This document shows, piece by piece, positions 38,459 through 51,600 of a DNA stretch of 64,000 nt; within the stretch, counting starts at the first letter, position 1; the number at the start of each line of letters is the position of its first letter. This stretch comes from Nymphaea colorata (lineage: Eukaryota; Streptophyta; Magnoliopsida; Nymphaeales; Nymphaeaceae): the NCBI RefSeq assembly GCF_008831285.2, contig NC_045149.1:12652629-12716628 (forward strand), written 5' to 3'. Under the pieces are notes generated by a model that saw only the letters and a list, made by a program, of their open reading frames with translations, was not told where the DNA came from and searched no databases. Position numbers and translations under genes: made by a program.

Positions 38459-39940
38459 CAAGCTTTCGCAGGTACAAACATGGTTCTGGAAAACCGCATT
38501 TTTGAAATCCTCAGATCTAAGATCCAAGGATTTAAAATTAGCCCCCGGATCTATCAGACGGAACCCTAGCGTAAATTTCATGTCAAAAGAATAAGATCCA
38601 GAGATGGAGAAAGTTAGAAACCATTAGAGGTATGAAAACTATCCACGAGAAGCTCCTCTACCCGCTATACATAAAGGAAAGCTTCTGCATGCCAACAAAG
38701 CAACTATACGAAAATTCTCTCATCTGAAATTGCATAGGACACTGACATCCGCATCTTTAGTAGTCTTATTTCGCCTTCGCCTCTAAAATGTAGCCTAAAA
38801 GCCTTGTAAAAGACAAGTTCCCAAAGAGGGTAGCTTAAACAGTCAGAACAGATAAAATCAGTTGTGTCCAAGCAAGATGGTTATTCCAGTTTACTGGTTC
38901 TTATCCTTGATGTGATTAAAGTTCCTAAAACAAGTTAATGATGTTCGATTTCAATAAAGTACCATAATCATTTAGCATCCTAATCCAGAGCAAGTCTAGG
39001 GATAGTCAACCTGTAATATCACATTTCAACCACAAAAGAATGGCAAATGAAATGATAACTTGCATGTTACTTTTATAAATTACTACAAAACCTGAATTTT
39101 TCATTATTACACACGAGTGCACCCACATATGCACAGACATACACATGGAAAAACCAAGTCCTATGCATATATAAGTGCAAACTGTACAATAACCAAGTTG
39201 TCAATGATATCATGCCAAAGGTTTGGAACATGTAGATAACCACCACACACAAGGAAGATCTGAAAGATTACCTGTCCTAACCACTTCATCTACTTCGTTC
39301 AAAAATCCAGTTTCCTTGTAACCTCTTCTTTCCAAGCCATCCTGAAAGGGCAAAATTCAGTTATGAAACCACCCATGACCGTAAATGTAGAAGATAGACA
39401 ACTAAAAGAAGTAGTAACGAATATCCAAAATAAAGGAGTCATTACCCTTGCCAACTTAACAACATCCTCCGCTATATGTTTGACTAAAGAATCTCGGAAT
39501 GGTGTCTGTAAACCTGTCCTTGGCACCTGGAAATTTGAAAGCTCGATGCTTAGCTCCCAACCATTGCCATAACCCAATGTTGCATATAAATAAAGCAGAA
39601 AACAACATGTCAAGATGTCATAAAAAAAATTGGGAAGAAAAAGGAACCGTAGAACCACTATTAAATGTTGAAAGTTGATACCTTAAAAGAACAGAAAGTA
39701 AGATGGAGTCCAAATGCTTAAATGATATGAAGCAATTATATTTTCATGTACTGCCGGTTCTTGAATTGATCCTGGTGGGAAAACGTAATAAGTAATGTAG
39801 TAAGAATTGTGGGTGCTTATATTTCTTTTAAAAGTATTTACACCTTGCACCATACTAGCAATAAAATTGTTGTACTGGGGTCATTTTAGTCCAGTTCGAG
39901 CTAAAGAAGTTACCCTTGTATGCATGTTCATATCTATCTA

Positions 39941-40002
<62 letters not shown>

Positions 40003-42618
40003 ATGACTCTGGTAATTTTATACACTTGTCACTTGTAGACATCAAACCAGGGCCGTCCATCTTGATCGGATGGCCCTCTGAGCGTCGTGCATCACGAGAA
40101 GGGGAGAGAAACCCCTCCCCTCCCCTGCCGCCTGATGGTGGAGCTATGAACGCAGTTGACGGCACTGCCCGATGACATCGGCGTTGCTGGTGACAGAGCC
40201 CAAGGTGCCACCATCAGGCGGCGGGGGAGGGGGGTTCCCCCTCCCACCATCATTCTCCCACCATTGTTCTATGCTGGTGGGAACTGGAGGAGGTTCTGCA
40301 TCCCACAGCCGACAGCAGTGCCCAAGCTGTCGGCCTGCGACGCCCGTCAAGGGAAACGTGTTGCCACTTCAGCATATGCAGAGTCGGGTAGACTTCCTCA
40401 CTGCAGGTTGCCCAACATAACTCATTCACATAAACTTCAATACACCAGATGAACCATGCAGGGAACCAAAAAATGCATAATTAGCAAAATAAGGAACAAA
40501 AAATAAAGCATAGGCACTGATCTATGCATAATCAAAACTAGCAAATGCAGATGCTCCACCTAGGCCTGGGCGTCGGGCCGGGCCCAAGAGGGCGGCCCGG
40601 CGGCGGCCCGCCAGGCCCGACTCCCTCTCCCGCTCCCCTCTGGTTCCCTCTCCCGTCTCCCGTCTTCTCCCCTCTGGTTCCCTCTCCTGTCTCCCCTCTC
40701 CCGCTCCCCTCTGGTTCCCTCTCCCTCTGCTCTCTCTCCCTTCCCATCCCCCTCTGGTTCCCTCTCTGCACCCTCTCCCCCTGGTTCTGTTATGTGCCTA
40801 CCTTCGAGCGGCCATATCCTGGCGCATCGCCGGCGTTGGAACAGCCTCGTGACGGCCCTCGGCGGTGTGACCCCACCAGGTTCCCTCTCCCTCTCTGCTC
40901 CCACTCCCCCTCGTTCCCTCTCCCATCTCCCCTCTGGTTCCCTCTCCCGTCTCCTCCTCTTGTTCCCTCTCCTGTCTCCCCTCTCCCGCTCCCCTCTGGT
41001 TCCCTCTCCCGTCTTCTCCGCTCCCGTCTCCCCTCTGGTTCCCTCTCCCCGCTCCCTCCCCCTTCCTTTCTCCCTCTCCCTCTCCCGTCTCCCCCTCTCC
41101 CCCGCTCCCTCCCCCTTCCTTTCTCCCTCTCCCTCTCCCGTCTCCCCCTCTCCCGTCTCCCCCTCTCCCTCTGGTTCCCTCTCCCGCTCCCCTCTGGTTC
41201 CTCTCCCGTTTCCCGTCTCCCCCTCTTCCGTCTTCTCCGCTCCCGTCTCCCTCTCTCCCCTCTTCTCGCCTCCCCCTCTCCCCTCTTCCCGTCACTCTCC
41301 CCGTTCTCGCAAGCCAGCCCGGCCCGCCAAACGGGCCGGGCTGGGCCTGACTTTTGGGGGTCAAGCCCCGTACCCGGCCCGGCCCGGCCCGATAATATTA
41401 TTGGGCCGGGCCCGGGCTTAGGCCCGACGGGCCGATCCGGGCCGGGTTTTAGCAGGCCGGGCGGGCCCGGGCTTAGGCCCGACGGGCCGATAAGTGCCAC
41501 ATTAGATGATTTGGAACCAAGGAACCAACAATTTATACTAAAATATTTTAGAATGGAAAAAGAATCTCTCAATGGATCAATCACTGACTGTAAAATAGTT
41601 TCCTATATTCATTTACCTTGCTTCTCAGCATCTGTCTCTCTTCTGCAGTCCAGTCACTCGTCAAATCCAGAACTTTTTGTAATGAAGCTTCATCATACAA
41701 CAAGCCCACCTGGAATGGAAATAGAAATGGTCAATAACAGTTGCTTAGCAGTTGTGTCACTATCCAAATAAGAACATTAGTTCACAAGGAGCAGCAATTT
41801 CAGACCAAAGGTCAAATCCACCTGAGGCCACGTACCAGATAAAAAGGCCCAGTGAAGATCATAATTTTAGCATAGTCAAATATGGCAAGGAAAGTGTCAG
41901 TAAGCCTTTTTAACCGCTCAATATATAAAAATTCAAGAGGGTTGCCCCTGATGACTTTAGTACAAAGATTCCAAAGATCTTTAGCAATTTTGACCCAGAG
42001 CCAAGGCCACAAGCTAAAATAAAGCATACCAACCAAAGTCAATCTTAAACACCTTCAAAGCCTGCTCTAACATGCTAATCTACCATTGAAATCCCAAAAA
42101 AGAAAAAGAGGAGAAAAGGTCCGGGTGCTCAATATGACATCTGAAGCTTCTATCCAATTTGTACTCAAAGATGACAAACAGCTTACCAATACACAATACA
42201 CCTATATTCTACGACTTTGGTTAAAAAAAAAAAATGAACAGAAAAACGTGATCTTATCAAGCAAGCAGCCCTTCCCACACATTCCATAATTTATGATACT
42301 AACTGAGAGCCTGCAAAACATCGCTTCCCAGTTTCACTAATAAATGGATGTAAATGAATCCAATAATCAAAAGGTGCAACAGTTAAATAATCACAGCTTG
42401 AGAACAAAAGAGAAATTTAAAGAAGAACCATCTAACATTTGGCATCTTAGAATAGCACCTGATGTTTTGAAATATGAATAGCCGCCTAACATTTATAACA
42501 AATTCCCAGATCACTGTTTTTGCTTCCCACCACTTAGTTAACGTAGGCTTCACTTTATCTAGTTAATAAAGATTACAGTACCACCCATGTCTTTTCCTGC
42601 ACAAAACAGGTGCATTTA

Positions 42619-42651
<33 letters not shown>

Positions 42652-45600
42652 GGTCCCAGAATACATTTACTCAATGCAGCAGCTGGTAGATTGACCACCA
42701 ATACCCAGCCGTTTACACTCATTTGTCCCATAAGAGCATCAAACATTGCTCTTGTTGCGATGAAGAGTGGCAATTGACTGTTGAACCCTCCGCTATTTGT
42801 CCAACAAAGCATCCAATGCTGGTTTCAATTATTACAACATTCACTACCAACATCAAAAGAGTGCACCACAGGTCAGAGAAAGAGAAAGAAAGAAAGAGAA
42901 AGGTCATATGTAAACTGTAAGATACTGAAATGTTGGAATTTTTTCTTTTTCAGGGTAAACAGGTAATTTTAAGATTCATTCTAACAACTTCTTCACCTAT
43001 ATCCATGAAGTCATATGTAAACCGCAGATACTGAGATGTTGAAACTTTTTCTTCTTCAGGGTAAACAGGTATTTTGAAATTCATTCAAGTGACATCTGTT
43101 AACCTACATCCACGGAACATGCATGTTTGAAAATTTTCCAAAGCATCAAGCAGTTATCTTCAAAAATTAGGCAGATCTTTGTAAACTGCTCCATACAAAG
43201 TTCCAGAATTGCACGGTAAAAAATTAGTTGAGGCTTGTTCATTTTAGAAAGTTAGACAGAGAAACAGCCATCAACTCAAGGACAAGGATAATAATCAAAA
43301 TAATCCACTGAAGAATAAGACAGCAAATTGTACATGCATAAAAACATGTGCATTTACAAAGGCAGAAAGAGCCATCAATTCACAGACTAAGGATCATTAA
43401 TAGAACAAATTAATGGTTGAATAATAAAGCAGAAAATTAATGCATGACGTATACCCAAAATGCTGGCAGTGCACACAATCTACGCCAAGGTCCTCCATCT
43501 GCACCTCTCATCTCCAGGTATCGTTTTAATCTGACCTGTAACCAGGAAAACTATTAGATCAAGATTGTGCATGTGAGAGAGAAAGGAGGAGAGGGAGGGG
43601 AAAAAGAGAGGGGGAGAGAGAGAGAGAGAGAGAGACCTCAGGGAAGATTGTCGTCAGATGATTCTCCCAGTCAGTGAGTGTTGGCAACTCCCCTGGAATT
43701 GGTGGAAGCTTACCTATCATGAAATCCTGCAAGAATGCCAAACCATCAAAACATATAAATCCACCCATACTGAAGGAGCGTGGCATTTAAACCAGGACAA
43801 GGAAATGACTGCCAACAACAAATATCAAAGGAAAACCATTAGCTATTTTTCATGCAAACGACTTCCCAGGATTTAGATATGGACTTTTACCCGGAAAGAC
43901 ATCCCTGAACAATCTATGTACTTCTTTTTCCGATAGACAAAATACATGGGAACATCCAGTGCATAATCCACATATTGCTCAAACCTGCAGAAAAAATTCT
44001 AAAAACAATGATATGGCAAAAAAAGAAGAGTATGGATCAAAGTAGCGAAACTGAATGCACCAACAAATGCTGATTTAGATTAAGGAGAAGGAAATTCAAG
44101 AAGCAGGGCCATGGAAAACAAATTACATAAGATCAAGCAGAATCTAAGGAACATAGATGTCACATTAAAAGAACAATAAGATGACCATTACTTTCATCAG
44201 GTATTAATCCGGGCCAAGTTAATACTTAGGCCAATAACAACAACAAATGAAGAGAAATACTCACCCAAAGGAGTCATCAAAAACAAAAGGGAGCATGCCT
44301 GTCCGATTGTTGTCAGTGTCACTCCAAATATGACTGCAACAGGTGATGACTACATAACTAAAAAGCAACTGATTTAGCTGAATAAATTCTCATATATTCA
44401 AGAGTAAGTAACCTTCTCATGCTGAGGAATCCATTTGGCTTTCCTTCCTTGAAAGGTGAATTTGCAAAAATTGCTGTCGCAATCTGTTTCAAGACAGATA
44501 TAGGTAAACGCATATCCCTAGACAGAACTGGAGACAAATGGTAACATAAATCCAATGTAAAATACAAAAACTCACTGGTTTAAAATCTTACAGGTTGCAA
44601 AGCAAGGCCGGCCCTGAATTTTCTTATCATGTCGTGTTCAGAACTGAAATCGAGATTAACCTGTCAATAGATGTGGTAAGACGTGCACCAGAGTTAGCCA
44701 AACAATTAAAGCATGCCGCCACTGCCATGAACAGCACATTAGGACTTTCGATGAAATAAATGCTTTGATTTTTTGCTTTTAGATAAGACATGTGACAAAA
44801 AGCAAGGAAGCCATAAAAGAAACTGCAGAAATCATTAACCTACCTGCACAGTGCACGTTCTGAACATCATGTCAAGTCCTAGAGTGCCCACCTTGGGCAT
44901 ATACCTCCTCATTATCTCATATCTTCCCTGTGGCAGAATATTCAGAATCAGAAACATGACTGTCATTTTAAAACTATGGAAAAAAATTAGTAGAAACTAC
45001 AGTGCTCAAATATGATTTTTAATTTGACAATGTCAAGGGGAGTTTGAGGTAGAGTGGGAAAAGGAAGCCACCATTGGAAAGCATAGAACACTAATGTGGA
45101 TGATGGTCTTCAAAAATGGTTGTTTGATAATATTAGAACAAAATTCCACAGGACATTTTACGCACCCAACAGAACAAATTCCAAGTTTTGAATATCCACA
45201 AATTGAGACGTAGCCTAGCTTCTGAAAAGAAAAATGAAAGGAAAAGATGCACAAAATCCAGACATACCTTGGGCATTACTGGTATATCCTTCAGCCACCA
45301 CTTTGGTTGGAATCCAATTCCAAGAAAACCTATTCCCATTTCTTCTGCCACAGCTTTCACCTGTCAAACATTCAATAATGAACTCCTCTGCCCAGGCCTT
45401 TAATGCAGCAAAGTTTAAGGTATTCATCCACATATCCACTATGTAGAAAAATTTAAAAAATAGGGTACATGTATGCATATATTACCTATATTTATGTATG
45501 TACATTACATATATAACTATAGGCTGATATATGTATTAATATTATTGTTAATAAATAATAGGTCGTCTTTCGTAGAGGTTTTTATTTTTATTATTTTTAT

Positions 45601-48600
45601 TTTTTTGTTCTTTGTTGTAGCCATTGGCTAGTCCCAACGGCTCGTTTATGAGCCGTTGGACCTAGTCCAACGGCTACTTCTCTATAGCCTTTCCCCTCTT
45701 CTCTTGTATAAATATCTCAATATTCATTGTACAAAGGAGACTGTTATGAACAGCAGTTCTCTAGTAATTGAATAAAGGATTTTTTATTCTCCCGCTTGGC
45801 CTTGGTGCCTATTTTTTGCTACATAATCATTTGGTGACTGTTGAAGACTTAAAGTCACATTTTCATGGTATCAGAGCCCTGGTTAGGTTGATTCTTCATA
45901 AGATTTCTGAAGCTCGGTTACTGTTTCTAATTCTGAAGACTGAATCATCAGACTTCTACCTGTTTGTCGCTATCATTCTCACATGGCGCACCACCCATTT
46001 GTGGAATCTTCTCAAAGGCTGTCTGCTTCTAAGTTAAGTTATCTTCCATTCCTTTCTGCTGCATCTCTGAGAAGCGATATTCGTCCTAAACAGCACCTCA
46101 ATATTCAGCTGTTTTGATCTTAGTTTATTGCTGCATTCCAAAGTCTACATCCACTTCTAAGCAGAATCTTGTTTGAAGTTATTCTAGCCTCAATTTTTTA
46201 AACTGATTTAGGGAGCTATCATGCTCCATACAAGCTTGATGGTACTAACTATATGTTATAGGCTAAATGTTTGGAGATGTACATCAAAGGAAAATACTAT
46301 GGGGCTTCACCCGCCATGATATTGCTCATGCGGTTCATATAGTAAGTCAATTTCAACATGGTCCATCAACCCTTCATAGGGAAGTTGTTCTTCGTATCAT
46401 TAGATACATCAAAGTGACAATAAATAAGGGAGTATTTATGGTTTCTTCTTCCTCTCTCTAAACTTGAGAGCTTATACTGATGCTGATTGGGGAGAAGATC
46501 CAAAGACAGACACTCAACGATTGGATTTTGATTTGGCATTTTTGTAGAAGAATCACTCATCTCATGGAAGTGAAAAAAAGTAATAGAAAATTTATCGTTC
46601 TTCTACCGAAGCTGAATATCGAGTCATGGCCTCCACAACTATAGAAATTGTCTGGCTTCGTCAAATGCTCCTTGAAATGAGAACAAAAATAGAAGAACGT
46701 ACCAAGTTGTGTTGCGACAACAAAAGCTCTATCTATATTGCCAAGAACCATACAATCCATGAACGAACCAAACATATAAAGATGGATTGCCACTATGTTC
46801 GTGAAGATTTTTTGAAGAAAACTATGTTTCCTCAGAATTTCAGCTGGCTGATTTCTTCACTAAGCCTCTATGTTCATGCATATTTAACTTTCTTTTAGAC
46901 AAACTTCCGGTGATAGCACCGTAAGTATGAAGGAAGTGTTAAGAAATAGGGTACGTGCATGCATATATTACCTACGTTTATGTATGTACATTACATATAT
47001 AACTATAGGCTGATATATGTATAAATATTATCATTATTAGGTTGTCTTTTGTAGAGTTTTTTAAGTTTTTTTTAATTGTTTTTTTTTATTCCTTCTTCTA
47101 GCCGTTGGCTAGTTCCAATGGTTCTTTTATGAGCCGTTGACTAGTCCAACGGCTAGTTCTCTCTAGCCTTTCCCCCCTCTCTTGTATAAATATCCCACTA
47201 TTCATTGTACAAAGAAGGATGTTATAAACAGCAGTTTTCTAGTAATTGAATAAGGGATTTTTATTCTCCCACTTGGCTTTGGTGCCTATTTTCTGCTACA
47301 TAATCATTTGGTGACTATTGAAGTCACATTTTCAAAAAAAGGCACTTAAACTTGCATAACCAAGTGTGCTAAACATGCATGTATGTGCACATGCGTGTCT
47401 GCACAGGGCCACAGGCATGTGTGTGCATTACATTAGTTATAGTCCTACAAGGCTACAACCCTTTTACAGTTTATCACTTCCTGCCTGTAGACATAAACTT
47501 ATAGAGCAGAACTAAATACCTTTTGTTTTCCATCCCAGAGCTCTTTTGATTTCTCTGTTATTCCCACAGTCATACGCGGCCTTGCCAGTAAAGGCTTGGT
47601 AATATCTGGTGCATGTTTTTGGTCATGTTTTTGGACTTTTCAGTTATACTATTGAAGACTTGAAGCCAACAATCTCAGTTTTGCATAGGAATCAACACTA
47701 CATTTGATCATATATTTGGTCTTATACCATGACCGTTCTTATGGTTATGGATCTTCCATTCTGCACATATTAGGACTTACAGCCTAATGTATGTGTGTGT
47801 GTGTGTGCATGCGTGAAAAGTTAAAAGTAAAGAGAATCCTTTTATAAACAACAAAATAAGACTCTAGAGAGCCTAAATTAAGAAGGTAAAGAGTTAAGAA
47901 GGAACTCAGTAAAAATGTGTCCCTTTCTAGAAATTACAATTAAAGAAAGGTTTAAAACAGAAAAATAACAAATACCACAAACAAAAACTGTACATTCATG
48001 ATTCAAAATGTATAGATTATAAAGAAAAAACTAATGAACAAAGTATGTGTTAGAATATGTTGTTGTGGGGACCGGGTCCATATCTGGACCCGGTTCTATG
48101 GGGCGCGGGTACCGAGGCGGGCTCGGTACCCTAGGCGGCTTCTCCTCTCTCCCTCTATATATTGTCACTTATGTGTAAGTGTTGAATTAAGTGGAATAAC
48201 ATTTTCTCTCTCCTAGGGTTGCGGTTGTGCACCTAGGTTAGAGCTTCTCCGTGGTTTTTCACCTCTCTTTGAGGTTTTCCACGTATATTGTGTGTTCCTT
48301 CTCTTTCTCTCCATCTTGGTGTGTGTTTCTACATGGTATCAGAGCCAACGCGTGAGAGATCGTTGGTGTGATCGTCCTGTTTCCGCCGTTTTTTTGCCGC
48401 TGCTGTTTCCTCCGTTTTTTTTCTCTGCCGCTGCTGCGCCGTCGCTCTCTGCTGCGCCGCCGCCGTCCAGCGCTGCCAGCTGCGCCGCCACCGTCCAGCG
48501 CTGCCAGCGGCGCCGCCATCGTCCGGCGCGGTTGTTCTCTGCTGCGTTGCCGTTGTCCATCACTGCCGTTGCCCACTTCAGCGCCGCCGTCGTCCCGCGC

Positions 48601-51600
48601 CACCGCTGCCCATCGCCGTCGCCGTCCATCGTTCCCAGCGCCGCCCAGGAACGTCGCCGCCTGCCTTCCGTAGCCGCTGCCTCATTCCCGTCGCCTCTGC
48701 CTAGTTCTCGCCGCTGTGCCTCTTGTTGCTGTGTGCGTGTTTGTGATGGCAGACGCGATGGGGACTCAAAAAGATGCTGTTCTTGACGCGGGCAGCGCTT
48801 CCAAGACTGAGAACGTGCCGATCCAGGTCACCTCCATCCGTCTGACCAAGGACAATTACCTATCTTGGTCTGCCGCTCTCGAGATTGGGATTACTAGCCG
48901 TGGGCGTCTCTCTTACATCACTGGCGACAAACCTGCGCCCATCAAATCTGATCCTCATTGGGCAACGTGGGCGTTGGAGGACAGCCAAGTGAAGGTATGG
49001 ATTATCAGCTCCGTGTCCTCCGATATCCAGCCCCTCATTCTGCGGAAGCCGACCTCTTTTGATATGTGGACTGTGCTTGCGAAGATGTATGGTCGCAAGA
49101 AGAGACATCTGCGTACCTATCAGATTAAACGCAGTATTTACTCCCTGACACAGGGTGATTTGTCTGTTGCTGCCTTCTATGCTGCCCTGAAGACCAAATG
49201 GGAGGAGCTAGATTATCATGTGACTGATGAGTGGAAGTGCGGTTCAGATCATTCCCTCTACTGGGAAAAGGAATGGATGGACCGTACGTTTTTGTTTCTG
49301 GGAGGCCTGCGGGATGAATTTGAGTCTATTCGTAGCCAGATTCTTAATGGTGATGAAATTCCGGGGATAGAGGAAGTATATGCCCGAGTTGAGTCTGAAG
49401 AACAACGTCGCCAGGTGATGCATCTTGACACCGGTCATGGCCCTTCTGCCTTTGTCAGCCGTGCCTCTGGGACTGGGCAGCGTCCTGCCCGGCATTGCAC
49501 TCATTGCAACAAGTTGGGGCATTCGGTGGATTTCTGTTGGGATCTTCATCCCGAGAAGAGACTAGTCAGAGGTCGTCCTCCCTCTGGCAAGCGTAGCCCT
49601 TCTGTGTCTGATTCCAGTCAGAGCAATTCTTCTAGTGGTGCAAAGTCCAAGCTGTCCCCTGCTCAACTCAAGGAGCTACAGGCGTACATCAGCCGCCTAT
49701 CTACTACCCCTGAGGAGTCCTCCACGTCTGAAGGGGCTCAGCTAGCCCAAGCCCTCGTTGCCTCGACTGATCAAGGTAACCCTTCTCTTGGTGATTGGAT
49801 TGTTGATAGTGGAGCCACTCACCACATGACAGGGGACTCTAAACTCTTTCAAGAATATCAACTTTCCTCTGGCAAGCAACGCGTGTCTATGGCAGATGGG
49901 TCTTCTATCTCTGTGGCTGGGAAAGGGAGCTTGTCCCTGTTGAACAAATACCGTCTCCACAATGCCTTGCATGTTCCAAATATTCCTGTGAACCTACTCT
50001 CTGTCAGCAGTATTACTAAAGAATTAAACTGTAATCTGATTTTCTCTGCTGATCACTGTTCCCTGCAGGACTTGGTGACGGGGAAGAAGATTGGGATTGG
50101 TTCGGTTACTGATGGGCTCTACAGATTGCCGGTACAAGTTGCTTCAGCATTGATTTCTGCCACGAGTGGTCACTTGTCTGGTGTGAATGATAGATCTACT
50201 GTTCTGCGATGGCACGAGCATCTTGGACATCTCCCATTTCAGTTAATAAAGAAGTTGTTTCCTCATTTGTTTGCTTCTGTTTCCATTGACTCCTTCGCTT
50301 GTGAAGTGTGTCAATTGGCTAAACATGTCAGGGCTTCATACCCTATCTCATTGAATAAAACCACTCATCCGTTTGCCTTAGTTCATTCCGATGTTTGGGG
50401 TCCTTCTGGAGTACCCACGTGTGGTGGTTGTCACTATTTTTTGACGCTTATTGATGATTACTCTAGATGTACGTTTGTGTACTTATTGCGAGACCGTAGT
50501 CAGGTTCCAGCAGTTGTGAAAAACTTTGTTGCCTTTGTTGAGACTCAATTCCATACAACTGTTCAAGCTTTCCGTACGGACAATGCTAGGGAATATGTCT
50601 CTCAATCCCTTGATGATTTCTTGAAAGGCAAGGGTATTGTTCATGAAACCTCTTGTAGTTATACCCCTCCTCAAAATTGTATAGCTGAACGTAAAAATCG
50701 TCACCTTTTGAATGTTACCCGGGCCATTATGTTCCAACGCCATGTCCCGAAGCGGTACTGGGGTGATGCACTTCTCACTAGTGCACACCTCATTAACCGT
50801 ATGCCTACTAGGGTGTTGGATGGTCAGTCTCCTTATTCTACCCTGTGGCCCACTCAGAATCCGTGGCCTCTTACTCCTCGTGTCTTTGGGTGCAGTTGTT
50901 TTGTGCATAATCATAGCCCTACTCTCAAAAAGCTTGATCCCCGGTCTATTAAAGGAGTTTTCTTGGGGTACTCTTCCACTCAGAAGGGGTACAAATGTGT
51001 GGATCCCACTACTTCCAAAGTGTATGTTTCGAGGGATGTCACATTTCATGAACATGAGTCGTATTTTCCGGTGAATCCTCTTCAGGGGGAGTGTATTGGG
51101 CACAAAGGGGAAGAGTATTCCTCTAATCAGCTGATTCAGTTTATGGAGTTTTTGGACTACAAGGTTAGTCCCAGTGTGATTGACACAGTCACGGTCAGTA
51201 ATGAGAAGGGCAGTTATATGGAAGGGGTCACGGTGGATGCTCAGCCCACTGTTGCCAGGGATCACTTGTTTGGCCAGGTTTATGTCAGAAAGGAGAAAGC
51301 TACAGTGGAAGATGTTGGTGATGAGGATAGAACCAATCCCAATCCCGTGATCTCCCTGGATGACCCAAGTCCATCGAATGGAGAGCTCCCCATTGCTTTG
51401 CGCAAAGGCACCAGGTCATGTACTTCTCACCCTATTCAGAGATTTGTTTCTTATGCTAAGCTCAGTACAAATTACAAATGTTTTATCACAACCTTATCCA
51501 AAGTTGTTATTCCCAGGTCGGTGGATGATGCTAAGGATGATCCCAAGTGGTTACATGCTATGATGGAGGAGATGGGTGCGTTAGCTAAGAACAAAACATG

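Larger units (their letters stand above)
45451..47334 (+). mobile_element. Internally deleted Ty1/copia element (element B)
   Basis: 1,884 bp, comprising two LTRs around a 1,071-bp interior. It lies in GSH1 intron 3 only 90 bp upstream of exon 4, antisense to the gene. Flanks are GAAAA and AAAAA, a possible 5-bp duplication with one mismatch. The LTRs (415 and 398 bp) show many differences and indels, so this insertion looks older than elements A and C. Confidence 0.85.

Noticed and set aside
40545-41771. A 408-codon + strand ORF and several long minus-strand ORFs up to 264 codons
   Set aside because: They are created by the pyrimidine/purine minisatellite: Ser/Pro/Leu repeats one way and Arg/Glu/Gly the other. 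The end of the + ORF also overlaps GSH1 exon 12 in antisense.
48259-48786. ORFs of 96-164 codons on both strands before element C's polyprotein
   Set aside because: They are products of GCC-rich triplet repeats in the untranslated leader. The composition is Ala/Arg/Ser-rich with no domain.
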